The translations under genes were made by a program, and so were the position numbers. This document shows positions 52,463 through 61,444 of a stretch of 64,000 nt of DNA, piece by piece. Every line of letters starts with the position of its first letter. Within the stretch, counting starts at the first letter, position 1. The stretch comes from Paraburkholderia graminis C4D1M (lineage in GTDB: Bacteria; Pseudomonadota; Gammaproteobacteria; Burkholderiales; Burkholderiaceae), in NCBI RefSeq assembly GCF_000172415.1, contig NZ_ABLD01000018.1:62001-126000 (forward strand), given 5' to 3'. The notes under the pieces are model-generated. The model saw only the letters and a program-made list of their open reading frames with translations, was not told the DNA's origin and ran no database searches.

Positions 52463-53149
52463 ATGACGAAATCCAGCACGCGTGCCACGCCCGCCGACCC
52501 CGATGCAAACGAGCCCAAGGTGGATTACGCCTATCGGCGTCTAGAAGAGATGATCGTGACGCGGGCACTGCCACCGGGCGCGCTCGTGTCCGAGGTGCAA
52601 CTCGCAAACGAGATCAACGTGGGCCGCACGCCAGTGCGCGAGGCACTGGCGCGCCTGAAGCAGTTCGGGTTCGTGGAAACACATCCGCGGCGCGGCACAT
52701 TCGTGTCGACCGTCGATGTTCGCAAGCAACTGGAACTGCTGGAAGTGCGTCGCGCCTTGGAGCCTCTTGTCGTGGCAGCAGCATGCGCGCGCGCCACAAG
52801 CGAGCAGCGCACGGAGATGAAATCGCTCGCCGACCACATCGTCCGGGCGGCCAGGCAGCGCAATGTGAATGAATATTTCCGGGTGAATCGCGCGATCCAC
52901 GAACTGGAAGTCACCGCAACGCACAACTCGATGCTCACGACGACCATGCAGGTCATCCATGCTCAATCACGGCGCTTCTGGTTCGTGCACGTACAGCAGA
53001 GCGAGGCTTTTGCGGAGGGCGCCGCTCGCCACGCGGCCGTGCTGCGCGCGATCGCGAAGGGTGCGGCCGACGAAGCGACGGTCGCGGGCGATGAACTGAT
53101 GGTCTTCCTCGATCGGCTTACGCGCTCCGCGTTCGACACGTTCCGCTGA
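52463..53149 (+). CDS. GntR-family regulator, FCD/FadR type
   Basis: 228-aa repressor. The N-terminal wHTH reads YAYRRLEEMIVTRALPPGAL, VSEVQLANEINVGRTPVREA, LARLKQFGFVETHPRRGTFV. The C-terminal helical FCD domain has EVRRALEPLVVAAACARA, and the metal-ligand-like residues in RVNRAIHELEVTATHN. FCD regulators respond to carboxylic acids or their CoA esters, in keeping with the divergent CoA-transferase operon. ATG 52463 lies close to the palindrome-bearing spacer. Confidence 0.9.
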   Translation: MTKSSTRATPADPDANEPKVDYAYRRLEEMIVTRALPPGALVSEVQLANEINVGRTPVREALARLKQFGFVETHPRRGTFVSTVDVRKQLELLEVRRALEPLVVAAACARATSEQRTEMKSLADHIVRAARQRNVNEYFRVNRAIHELEVTATHNSMLTTTMQVIHAQSRRFWFVHVQQSEAFAEGAARHAAVLRAIAKGAADEATVAGDELMVFLDRLTRSAFDTFR

Positions 53150-53207
53150 AGAGGCGTCGCAGTTTCGGTGTCAGGACACTTCGAGAGACGAGCGCCCGGA
53201 TGTTCGT

Positions 53208-54068
53208 TCATGGATCGATCAAGCCATATTCAGCGGCGCGCCGATTGAAGTCTTCGTAACCGGTAAGTGCGTCGAGCGCGGCGCTGGACGCGAGCGATCC
53301 ATCAAGTGCACGAATATCGCGTTGTTCCGTGAACGTCCGCAGGCTTTGCTCAATGGCATGTTGTGCCGCTTGCAGGCATAGGCCGTGATAGATCGCGACG
53401 TCGACTCCGGCCGCCTGCTCGTCGGCGACGCTCGCGCCGGCCGTGTTGACCAGCACGACCTTGCCCGGAATCCGCGCGCGGATTGTCGCCAGTTGGGCGA
53501 CATCAAGCGCGCCCGGCATGACCGCGTCGGCCCCAGCGTCAAGATACGCGAGCATTCGTTCTAGCGCATCCAGTGGACTGCCGGTGACGTCGGCGATATC
53601 AGTGCGCGCGATGATCTGGAAGTTCGGATCTTCGCGCGCATCGAGCGCCGCGCGGATCTTCTGTACCATTTCCCTCGTCGAGAGCACTGCTTTTGGCATA
53701 TTGGTGTGTTTGCCGCTGACGTGATCCTCGATATGGATCGCACTAACGCCGGTTCGCTCGAGAGCGCGGATCGTCTTGCCGATACCTGTCGCGTTGAAGA
53801 AGCCGCCTTCGGCATCCGCGATCAGGGGAATGCTCAGTACGTCGCAGAACTCGGCGAGCCTCGCGCACAGCGTCGTCAGATCGAGCCAGCCGACGTCTGG
53901 TTGCCCGACGCTGGTCGATAGCGCATAGCTACCGACGTAGGCGACCTCGAAGCCTGCGCGTTGAACCTGCAACGCCGATAGCGGATCGAAGGTGCCGGGA
54001 GCAGCAAGCGTGCGCGGTCTGCTCATCCGCTGTCTCAGTCGGGCACGTAGGAGAACGGCTGCATTCAT
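53208..54068 (-). CDS. Isocitrate lyase/PEP mutase superfamily enzyme
   Basis: 286-aa TIM-barrel enzyme. It shows AAPGTFDPLSALQVQRAGFE, the metal site IADAEGGF (Asp85, Glu87), and HIEDHVSGKHTNMPK (Glu114-Asp115, Lys120). In isocitrate and methylisocitrate lyases the next loop is KKCGH with a catalytic Cys; here it is KHTN, so it is not a classical lyase and may be an oxaloacetate decarboxylase, a carboxyphosphoenolpyruvate mutase-like or a 2-oxo-acid hydrolase type enzyme. The start overlaps the upstream MFS stop (ATGA), so it acts on the product of that transporter's substrate. Confidence 0.87.
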   Translation of the reverse strand: MNAAVLLRARLRQRMSRPRTLAAPGTFDPLSALQVQRAGFEVAYVGSYALSTSVGQPDVGWLDLTTLCARLAEFCDVLSIPLIADAEGGFFNATGIGKTIRALERTGVSAIHIEDHVSGKHTNMPKAVLSTREMVQKIRAALDAREDPNFQIIARTDIADVTGSPLDALERMLAYLDAGADAVMPGALDVAQLATIRARIPGKVVLVNTAGASVADEQAAGVDVAIYHGLCLQAAQHAIEQSLRTFTEQRDIRALDGSLASSAALDALTGYEDFNRRAAEYGLIDP

Positions 54069-55414
54069 GACGACTCGAACTCCGCGGCGGCGAGATCCTG
54101 TGTGCCTGCCGGCGAAGGCAGGCGGTTGAACAACAGCAGCAGACTACCCATCACGAGAATTCCGACCATGCCGAGCAGGCCGGCCTGCATCGTACCCGTC
54201 AGTGTCTTGAAATAGCCGATTAAGGTCGGACTCACGAAGCCTCCGAACAGTCCGATCGTGTTGACAAGCGCGACGCCGCCGGCTGCCGTGTCGCCCTTCA
54301 TATAGTCGGACGGCATCGCCCAGAATACCGTGTACGCGGCCCACAGCCCGGCGGTCGCCACCGTGAGGCTGATGATGGTGATCAGCAGGCTGGTATCGTT
54401 CAGCGCGGCGATCAGCAACGCGACGGCGGCTAGCGTGAGCATCGACACCGTGTGCCAGCGGCGCTCGCCAAGGCGGTCCGAGCGGCGTCCCCACCAGACC
54501 ATCGCAAAGATCGCCGCGATGTAGGGAATCGCCGCGAGGATGCCGATCGTCATTGTGCTGGTGACGCCAGCGCTCTTAAGGATGGTCGGCAGCCAGAAGC
54601 TCACGGTGTAATGCCCGCAGATGATGCAGAAGTACGAGACGCCGAGAAGCAGCACGCGTGGATCGGAGACCACTTGGCGGAACGAATGGTGACGAGGTTC
54701 GTTGCCTGCTGTGTCGTGCTTCAGCTCGGCGGCGAGCAGACGCTTGTCGGTGTCGCTGAGCCATTTCGCTTCGGCCGGGCGATCGGTGATCCAGAATAGG
54801 CCGAACACGCCGAGCAAGACGCTCGGCAGTCCCTCGGCAATGAACATCCATTGCCAGCCGTGGAGGCCGCCGACCGTGTCCAGCAGCATCATCGTGCCGG
54901 TCGACAGCGGCGCGCCGAAGATCCCGCCGATCGGCCCGCACAGCATGATCACGGTGATCGCGCGTGCCATCCGGTTCTGGGGGTACCAGTAGGTCAGGTA
55001 GAAAATCAGCCCGGGCGCGAAGCCAGCTTCGAACACGCCGAGCAGGAAGCGGATCACGTAGAACGCGTTCGCGCTCGTGACGAACATCATGCTCGCCGAG
55101 GTCAGTCCCCAGAGGATCATGATGCGGCTCAGCGTGCGCCGCGCGCCGATTTTCGGGAGCAGGATGTTGCTCGGAATCTCGAAAAGCATGTAGCTGAGAA
55201 AGAAGACGCCGGCGCCGAGACCGTACGCGCCGTCGCTCAGGCCGACGTCGGCCTGCATCTGCAACTTAGCGAAACCGATATTGATCCGGTCGAGATACGC
55301 AAACACATAGCACAGCGTCAAGAAAGGCAGGAGCCGCCAGTTGATCCGCGCAAACAGGTTATTCGTGGAGGTCGTCAACGACCACGTGGCGTCGTTTTGC
55401 ATGTTGTCATACAC
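54065..55414 (-). CDS. MFS transporter, ACS family
   Basis: 449-aa 12-helix transporter. It starts NLFARINWRLLPFLTLCYVF, then YLDRINIGFAKLQMQADVGL, FEIPSNILLPKIGARRTLSR and GVFEAGFAPGLIFYLTYWYP, the signature of the tartrate/phthalate/hydroxy-acid ACS group. It is translationally coupled to the isocitrate-lyase-like enzyme by a 4-bp overlap. The start may be ATG 55414 or Met5. It is the third full MFS gene within 10 kb, each with its own enzyme neighbours. Confidence 0.9.
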   Translation of the reverse strand: MYDNMQNDATWSLTTSTNNLFARINWRLLPFLTLCYVFAYLDRINIGFAKLQMQADVGLSDGAYGLGAGVFFLSYMLFEIPSNILLPKIGARRTLSRIMILWGLTSASMMFVTSANAFYVIRFLLGVFEAGFAPGLIFYLTYWYPQNRMARAITVIMLCGPIGGIFGAPLSTGTMMLLDTVGGLHGWQWMFIAEGLPSVLLGVFGLFWITDRPAEAKWLSDTDKRLLAAELKHDTAGNEPRHHSFRQVVSDPRVLLLGVSYFCIICGHYTVSFWLPTILKSAGVTSTMTIGILAAIPYIAAIFAMVWWGRRSDRLGERRWHTVSMLTLAAVALLIAALNDTSLLITIISLTVATAGLWAAYTVFWAMPSDYMKGDTAAGGVALVNTIGLFGGFVSPTLIGYFKTLTGTMQAGLLGMVGILVMGSLLLLFNRLPSPAGTQDLAAAEFESS

Positions 55415-55512
55415 CGTCGGGGGATGGGAGGTGTGGACAATGTTTCCCGGTCAAAACGTGGGGCACAACAGCAATCGCATCGCCGTTGCGCTGCCTTTTC
55501 GGCATCGCTCGG

Positions 55513-56463
55513 TCAGCATCGCACAAGCGCACTGCTCACATGCACTTCGGAGCCGAATAGCGGCATTTGCTCGACGATCAGATCGAGCACGCGTTGCGCG
55601 GCATTCGGCAATCGACGGCCCTCGCGGACCAGCACGCACGACTGTGCCGCACCGAACAGGGGATGCGCGAGCGGCGCGACGCAGAAGGCCGGATCCGCGC
55701 TATCAATGAGCGTCGCCGCGTACGTCAGGAAGGTAACGCCGTTGCCGCTGCGCACGAATCGCTTAAGCATCGCGACCGAGTTCGACACGAGCGCCGGCGT
55801 CAGCCGCACGCGCTCAAGGTCGGCGACCGTGCGCACGATCTGGCCCAGCCCGAAAGCCGACGACATCAGCGCGAGTGGAAACGGCGCGAGTTCGGCGATT
55901 GTCAGCGGTGTGTTCCGCGACGCGAGCGTGTGCGCGCCCGACATCAGCACGCAGACCGGGTTCGCGGCGATCGCATGCTGCGTCACACGCGCCGCGGGCT
56001 GCGGGTTGTACGCGAGGCCGATGTCCACCTCATCGTTCGCAACTTCGCTGATGACGTCGTTGACCGCAAGCGTTTTCGCACTAATGTTCAATTGCGGATG
56101 CGCGTTGATAAACGGTGTCAGCACATGATCCATGAGCGGGTCGACGAAGCCTTCGCTGATGGCCAGGCGCACGCTGCCGATCTGAAGGCCGTTCAAATTT
56201 TGCAGCGTATTTTCAAACACCGCGCGTTCGGACTGGCAGCCGCGCCAGTACGCGAGCAGCGCGTGCGCTGCCTCGGTCGGCGCGACGCCGCGATTGCCGC
56301 GTTCGAACAACGGCGTGCCGATTTCGTCCTCGAGCAGCTTCATCTGCCGTGTCAGCACTGAGGACGCGGTGTTGAGCGCGTCCGCCGCCGCGCGGATCGA
56401 GCCGCGCGCCAGAATTTCGTGGAAGTAGCGCAGACGGCGCTGGTTGATTTCACCAATGGCCAT
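55513..56463 (-). CDS. LysR-family regulator
   Basis: 316-aa LTTR starting MAIGEINQRRLRYFHEILAR, with the helix-turn-helix AADALNTASSVLTRQMKLLE and effector segments GSVRLAISEGFVDPLMDHVL and NDEVDIGLAYNPQPA. It is upstream of and co-directional with the MFS/lyase pair (99 bp spacer), and divergent from the M81 peptidase gene, so it could control either. Start ATG 56463 follows AGGAGAACCG. Confidence 0.87.
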   Translation of the reverse strand: MAIGEINQRRLRYFHEILARGSIRAAADALNTASSVLTRQMKLLEDEIGTPLFERGNRGVAPTEAAHALLAYWRGCQSERAVFENTLQNLNGLQIGSVRLAISEGFVDPLMDHVLTPFINAHPQLNISAKTLAVNDVISEVANDEVDIGLAYNPQPAARVTQHAIAANPVCVLMSGAHTLASRNTPLTIAELAPFPLALMSSAFGLGQIVRTVADLERVRLTPALVSNSVAMLKRFVRSGNGVTFLTYAATLIDSADPAFCVAPLAHPLFGAAQSCVLVREGRRLPNAAQRVLDLIVEQMPLFGSEVHVSSALVRC

Positions 56464-56749
56464 TCGGTTCTCCTGATCTGTCGGAATGATCTCGTCTGAG
56501 GCGAGTCGCGATGAACCCGACAGCCGTGCGACCTTCCGGGCTGTTGAAATGTTAGCAGTATGTCAGATCGTGCATCCGGGGGGCGAGGGACCGGTCTTTG
56601 TCAGCGTGCTGCCCGTCAGGCAGCGTCGAAGGCCGCATTTTGCTGTTGCCGCGCGCGCGGGTCTGGATCGAGCATTGAAGCCTGCGCTATTGCATCGGTC
56701 TATGCCTCGGGCATGGCAATTACCCGTCAAACCTACCAGACAAAGCGGA

Positions 56750-58258
56750 ATGAAAATATTGATCGCGGGTTTCCAGCACGAAACCAATACATTCGTCGAG
56801 CGAAAGGCGCTCTACCAGAACTTCGTGAATGGTGAAACGTTCCCCGCGTTGAGGCGCGGCCAGCAAGTGCTTGGTTTCCGAAACGTCAACCTTCCGATCG
56901 GGGGCTTCATTAGCGAGATCGAACCGGACGGTCATACGCTTGTCCCGGTACTTTGGGCAGGCGCAGGTCCCTCGGCACACGTTATGCATGACACGTATGA
57001 GAAGATTGCCGGCGAAATCGTCGAGGCGGCTGGAATGCATGTGCCGGATGCTGTTTACCTCGATCTGCACGGCGCCATGGTCGCCGAACAGACCAACGAT
57101 GGCGAAGGCGAACTGCTGGCCCGCTTGCGAAGCGTGATCGGACCTCGCGTTCCTATCGTCGCGTCGCTCGATTTGCACGCGAATGTCACCGAGCGCATGC
57201 TTGCTTGCGCCGACGCGCTTGTCGCGTACCGAACCTATCCCCACGTCGACATGGCTACAACGGGCGCGCGAGCTGCTCGCCTTTTGCGGGCGCTTCTGGG
57301 TGGAGAGCGTTGGCACTGCGCCTGGCGCCGGTTGCCCTTTCTTATTCCCCTGAACGCAATGTGCACCCTCGTCGACCCGGCAAAGTCGGCCTTTGAGAAG
57401 GTCGAGCAACGTGAGAAGGCCGGTCTTGCCTCAATGTCGTTCACACTCGGCTTTCCTGCCGCCGACTTCCCCGAATGCGGGCCGATGGTGTGGGCGTACG
57501 GGACACATAGGAATCCTGTGGAAGCCGCCGTCGGCCAAATTTTCGACGGGATAGCGCTTTCAGAGGCGGACTGGGCCGTCGATTTCCTCACGCCGGAGGA
57601 CGCCGTGACGCAAGCCATGCAGCTGTCCGACGGCAAGAACAGACCGGTCGTGATTGCCGATACGCAGGACAATCCGGGCGCCGGGGGCGAATCCAACACC
57701 ACCGGAATGCTTCGGGCACTCATCGCCCAGGGCGCCAGTAGTGCTGCATTCGGCGTTGTTCATGATGCCGAGGCCGCTATCGCAGCACAGCAGACCGGCA
57801 TCGGCCGCTCGCTGGAAATTGAACTGGGTGGTGAATCCGGCTTGCCTAATGGTGCGCGCTTTCGTGGTGTTTTCGAAGTCGTCGAACTGTCGGACGGGAA
57901 ATGTGTGTTCGATGGCCCAATGCTGAATGGCATGCAGGTTCAGTTGGGGCTGACTGCATTGCTGAAAATCCACGAGATTTTCGTCATTGTCAGCAGCGAA
58001 CGTCCGCCTCAGATGATGGATCGCAATCTCTATCGGGTGGCGGGTATCGAACCCGAGAACATGCGCGTTCTTGTCAACAAAAGTTCGGTGCACTTTCGTG
58101 CCGACTTCGACGCCATTGCTTGCGCGACACTCGTCGCAAAAGCGCCGGGAGCCATGCGCGCCGATCCGCGCGATCTTCCCTGGAAGGACTTGCGACCCGG
58201 TTTGCGCATCGCTCCGCTCGGCGCCCCCTTCAGCGCGCGCATTGACGAGCCCGTATGA
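56750..58258 (+). CDS. M81-family metallopeptidase (MlrC-like)
   Basis: 502-aa protein of the MlrC/DUF1485 family, whose namesake takes part in breaking down linearised microcystin. The family N-terminus MKILIAGFQHETNTF, the metal-binding VYLDLHGAMVAEQTNDGEGE and SLDLHANVTERM, AYRTYPHVDM, and the C-terminal domain opener DNPGAGGESNTTGML are all present. It has no signal peptide, so it acts on an imported peptide or amide. The frame is open back to 56486, but ATG 56750 gives the family start. It is divergent from the LysR gene at 55.5-56.5 kb. Confidence 0.9.
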   Translation: MKILIAGFQHETNTFVERKALYQNFVNGETFPALRRGQQVLGFRNVNLPIGGFISEIEPDGHTLVPVLWAGAGPSAHVMHDTYEKIAGEIVEAAGMHVPDAVYLDLHGAMVAEQTNDGEGELLARLRSVIGPRVPIVASLDLHANVTERMLACADALVAYRTYPHVDMATTGARAARLLRALLGGERWHCAWRRLPFLIPLNAMCTLVDPAKSAFEKVEQREKAGLASMSFTLGFPAADFPECGPMVWAYGTHRNPVEAAVGQIFDGIALSEADWAVDFLTPEDAVTQAMQLSDGKNRPVVIADTQDNPGAGGESNTTGMLRALIAQGASSAAFGVVHDAEAAIAAQQTGIGRSLEIELGGESGLPNGARFRGVFEVVELSDGKCVFDGPMLNGMQVQLGLTALLKIHEIFVIVSSERPPQMMDRNLYRVAGIEPENMRVLVNKSSVHFRADFDAIACATLVAKAPGAMRADPRDLPWKDLRPGLRIAPLGAPFSARIDEPV

Positions 58259-58293
58259 ACAACGGGCCGGACCGCGCCGGAGGACCCCTTGGT

Positions 58294-59262
58294 TTAACTA
58301 ATCTTGTCGGTGGCGATTTCGAATGACGGGCTGGCTTCCTCGATCTGCGCCAGGATTGGTTCAACCTGCTGCCGTAGCCACTCAGAAGCCGGGTCTCGAT
58401 CTGAATAGGCAGCCCAGACCATCGAAATTGGTGTGACTCTAAAGTCGAACGGGACGGGGCTTGCCACCAGCCCCAACAGCGCGGCGTACCGTTTGATGAT
58501 CCTCGACGGCAACGTAGCGATGACAGGCGTTTGCATGACGGCGCCGAGAATGGTCAGGAATTCGGGCGCAGCCATGGCCACGTCAAGTTCAACGCCGGCG
58601 GCGCGCAGGGCGTCGTCCAGGCATCCGCGAATACTCGCGTTTTGCGAGACAAGGGCGTGTTTCTGAGCCAGGTACGCGCTTCGGCTGACGGGCATCGACA
58701 GATTGAGCAGGCGGGGGTTGAAGCAGCACATCAAGGACTGTTCGAACAGCAGTTTCCTTCGATGCCGTTCAGCGCCGTCGCCAAAACATCCAATCGCCAG
58801 ATTGATCACGCCGTCATCCAGCATCCTGTGCACGTCGCCCGGTTGCGCCGGGCGACCGAGTAGCCGGATTCCTGGAGCACACCTTTGTACGTGGGCGGTC
58901 AAGCACGGCATCAGGAGCACCTCGAGCTCGCTCGAAAAGCCGATCGAAAAAGTCCGCTCCTCGGTTTCGGGACGAAACCTTTCGCGGGCAGTGATCGCAT
59001 GCTGAGCCTGCTCGAGAACCGTGCCGATTGCCGCCGCGAGCGCTTCAGATCGGGGCGTCGGCTTCATTGTGTGCCCCACACGAACGAAGAGTTGGTCATC
59101 GAACAGCATACGCAGCGTACCAAGGTTGTGGCTCATGGCCGACTGCTGGATCTTCAACCGCGTAGCTGCCTTGGTGACGCTGCGCTCGCGCATCAGCGCA
59201 TCGAAGGCGACCAGGAGATTCAGGTCGAAAGACCATAAATTGAAGTGATCGATGGAGCTCAT
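58294..59262 (-). CDS. LysR-family regulator (NodD/SyrM-like)
   Basis: 322-aa LTTR with the FDLNLLVAFDALMRERSVTK and LKIQQSAMSHNLGTLRMLFD opening of the NodD/LinR group, followed by an effector domain with RTFSIGFSSELEVLLMPCLT and PVPFDFRVTPISMVWAAYSD. Such regulators often sense aromatic or dehalogenation intermediates. It is divergent from the MBL-hydrolase gene over a 74-bp spacer with an inverted repeat, so it is the likely activator of the hydrolase operon. It is convergent with the M81 gene. Confidence 0.88.
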   Translation of the reverse strand: MSSIDHFNLWSFDLNLLVAFDALMRERSVTKAATRLKIQQSAMSHNLGTLRMLFDDQLFVRVGHTMKPTPRSEALAAAIGTVLEQAQHAITARERFRPETEERTFSIGFSSELEVLLMPCLTAHVQRCAPGIRLLGRPAQPGDVHRMLDDGVINLAIGCFGDGAERHRRKLLFEQSLMCCFNPRLLNLSMPVSRSAYLAQKHALVSQNASIRGCLDDALRAAGVELDVAMAAPEFLTILGAVMQTPVIATLPSRIIKRYAALLGLVASPVPFDFRVTPISMVWAAYSDRDPASEWLRQQVEPILAQIEEASPSFEIATDKIS

Positions 59263-59299
59263 GATTTGAATCGATTTGTTCGTTCGTTGTTCGAATCAT
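59261..59299. promoter_or_regulatory. Inverted repeat in the LysR/MBL spacer
   Basis: ATGATTTGAA (59261-59270) and TTCGAATCAT (59290-59299) match in 9 of 10 positions as inverted arms around 19 bp. The left arm covers the LysR start codon. It is a candidate binding site for that regulator, in the shared promoter region. Confidence 0.5.
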
Positions 59300-59336
59300 A
59301 GACTACGGACGTCCTTTCAGCCAAGCGAGATCCAAC

Positions 59337-60230
59337 ATGGTTCATCCGAACAAAACCTACCGGATCGGTGATGTGACCGTCACCAAGATCGAAGAAATGC
59401 GCCTGAACGTCGCGCCGCCGTCCTTTCTTTACCCGGCGTGGGAACCTGAACAACTCGAGCCCAATCTTCACTGGCTTACGCCCAGCAACATGGACGCGAC
59501 GACCGGAAACCTGATCCAGAGCATTCACACGTGGCTGGTGCGCGCGCCGCATCACACCATCCTGATCGATACCGGCTCCGGCAACGACAAGGAACGGCCG
59601 CAGAATCAGATCTTCCATCATCTGAACACGCCGTATCTGCAGCGGCTCGCCGCGGTTGGCGTGCGCCCTGAGGAAGTCGACTATGTGTTGCATACGCACC
59701 TTCACGTCGACCATGTCGGCTGGAATACACGGCTCGTCGATCGCCGTTGGGTGCCGACCTTCCCGAATGCGCGGCACGTGTTCGCGAGGGCGGAGGAGGA
59801 CTATTACGGCGGCCCCGACAGCCACAACGAAGTGAACGTGCCCAGCCTTGGCGTATTCGAGGACAGCGTCGCGCCGATCATTGCCTCCGGGCAGGCCGAA
59901 CGCATCAGCAACGACGGGGGCGAGTACCTCGATAACTTCGTGTTCCGCCCGACCAAGGGACACAGTATTGGCCACATGTCGATTGAACTGCATTCGAAGG
60001 GGCAGGCGGCGCTCTTTACCGGAGACGTCATGCATCACCCGTTGCAGGTGGTGCGCCCCGACTGGAATTCGGTGTTCTGCGAATGGCAGGACGAGGCCCG
60101 CGCGTCGCGCCGCTGGGTGCTGGAGCAGGGGGCCGAACGCAATCTGCTGCTGTTCACCCCGCACTTCGCCGAGACATCGGCCGGTTACGTCACCAGCCAG
60201 GGCGACCGTTTCTCCTGGCGCTATGAATAA
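59337..60230 (+). CDS. MBL-fold metallo-hydrolase
   Basis: 297-aa metallo-beta-lactamase-fold hydrolase. The zinc motif HxHxDH is H121-L-H123-V-D125-H126 in LHTHLHVDHVGWN; further ligands lie in HSIGHMSIELHS and GDVMHHPLQV. The start (YRIGDVTVTKIEEMRLNVAP) and WLVRAPHHTILIDTGSGNDK place it near the lactonase/arylsulfatase-like MBL enzymes that open lactones or ester rings. Its stop overlaps the next gene's start (TAATG), so the two are coupled. It is divergent from the NodD-like LysR. Confidence 0.92.
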   Translation: MVHPNKTYRIGDVTVTKIEEMRLNVAPPSFLYPAWEPEQLEPNLHWLTPSNMDATTGNLIQSIHTWLVRAPHHTILIDTGSGNDKERPQNQIFHHLNTPYLQRLAAVGVRPEEVDYVLHTHLHVDHVGWNTRLVDRRWVPTFPNARHVFARAEEDYYGGPDSHNEVNVPSLGVFEDSVAPIIASGQAERISNDGGEYLDNFVFRPTKGHSIGHMSIELHSKGQAALFTGDVMHHPLQVVRPDWNSVFCEWQDEARASRRWVLEQGAERNLLLFTPHFAETSAGYVTSQGDRFSWRYE

Positions 60231-61264
60231 TGAGCCAGACCCAGGAGCTACCCATCATGAGCCAGAACATCGTAGTTAAAGGAAAGCAACTTGTCTTCGA
60301 GGAATTGCGCGTAGCGACCGGTACCCCCGGCATTGACCTCTACGTTCGCAACAAGCGCCCCGCCTCGCTCGAGACCTTCACGGCGGAACGCACCATCGTC
60401 ATGGTTCACGGTGCCACCTTTTCGTCGGGAAGCCTGTATGACGTTCCGTTCAACGGAATGTCGTTCATCGACTTTCTTGCCGCGGCGGGATATGACGTCT
60501 ATGCGCTCGACGTGCGTGGTTACGGCCATTCAACACGCCCGGCGGAGATGGAGCAGGCAGCGGATCTGAGTCCTCCGGTCGTCGGCACCGACATCGGGTT
60601 GGCCGATCTCGGCACCGTGGTCGATTACGTCCTCAAGCGTCGCCAGCTGGACAAAGTATCGGTATTTGGCATGTCATGGGGCGGCACAGTGGCGGGTGCC
60701 TATACCAGCCGCAATAACGACAAGGTCCATAAACTGGTCCTATTGGCGCCGCAGTGGCTGAGCGATCGGCCGATTCCTATCGACACTGGCGGGAGGCTCG
60801 ACGCGTGGCGCCTGGTTCCGGTGCGCGAAAGCAAGGCCCGCTGGCTCAGCACCGCACCGGAACACGGACGCGCGAGCCTGGTCCCGGAAGGTTGGTTCGA
60901 GCAGTGGGCCGATTTCACGCTGGCCGAGGATCCCTGGAGCCGGGAGCGCGCGCCGCACCAGTTGCGGGCCAGTAACGGCCCGATCCAGGATATCCGTGAC
61001 TACTGGCGTGCGGGACGAAAATACTACGAGCCGGCCGAGATTCGTGTGCCCGTGTTGCTTGTCCATGGCGAGTGGGATATCGATGTGCCTATTGACCTCG
61101 CGCAGTCGCTTTTCCTTGAACTCAGGAACGCGCCTTACCGTCAATGGGCTGAAATAGGCGAAGCCACGCACCTCGTTTTGCTCGAGAAAAATCGCTTGCT
61201 CGCGTATCAGGCGATCCGGGACTTCTACGACCGCACTTTCCAGGAAGAAACCGGGAAGCGCTAG
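60230..61264 (+). CDS. Alpha/beta hydrolase
   Basis: 344-aa (or 335 from Met10 at 60257) cytoplasmic hydrolase. The oxyanion region is MVHGATFSSGS, the nucleophile is Ser149 in GMSWGGTVAG, the acid lies in HGEWDIDVPID, and His in GEATHLVLLE. The length and a cap region from about 200 resemble haloalkane/epoxide-hydrolase-like or C-C bond hydrolases. It is translationally coupled to the MBL gene, so the two probably act in succession on the same compound. No signal peptide. Confidence 0.87.
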   Translation: MSQTQELPIMSQNIVVKGKQLVFEELRVATGTPGIDLYVRNKRPASLETFTAERTIVMVHGATFSSGSLYDVPFNGMSFIDFLAAAGYDVYALDVRGYGHSTRPAEMEQAADLSPPVVGTDIGLADLGTVVDYVLKRRQLDKVSVFGMSWGGTVAGAYTSRNNDKVHKLVLLAPQWLSDRPIPIDTGGRLDAWRLVPVRESKARWLSTAPEHGRASLVPEGWFEQWADFTLAEDPWSRERAPHQLRASNGPIQDIRDYWRAGRKYYEPAEIRVPVLLVHGEWDIDVPIDLAQSLFLELRNAPYRQWAEIGEATHLVLLEKNRLLAYQAIRDFYDRTFQEETGKR

Positions 61265-61444
61265 CACAAGCGCAGGCCCACGCCCGGAAGCCCCACACTC
61301 ATTGCGACTCTCGTCGACAGGCTTATCGGCCTAAACAGTGGTGTGCCCGACGACTGACTATTAGTGCGATTGAGTTGCGATCGTCGAAAAGATTGCTAGT
61401 CGAGCACATTCTATAGATATAGATAAAAACCACTCGAGGCCCTC

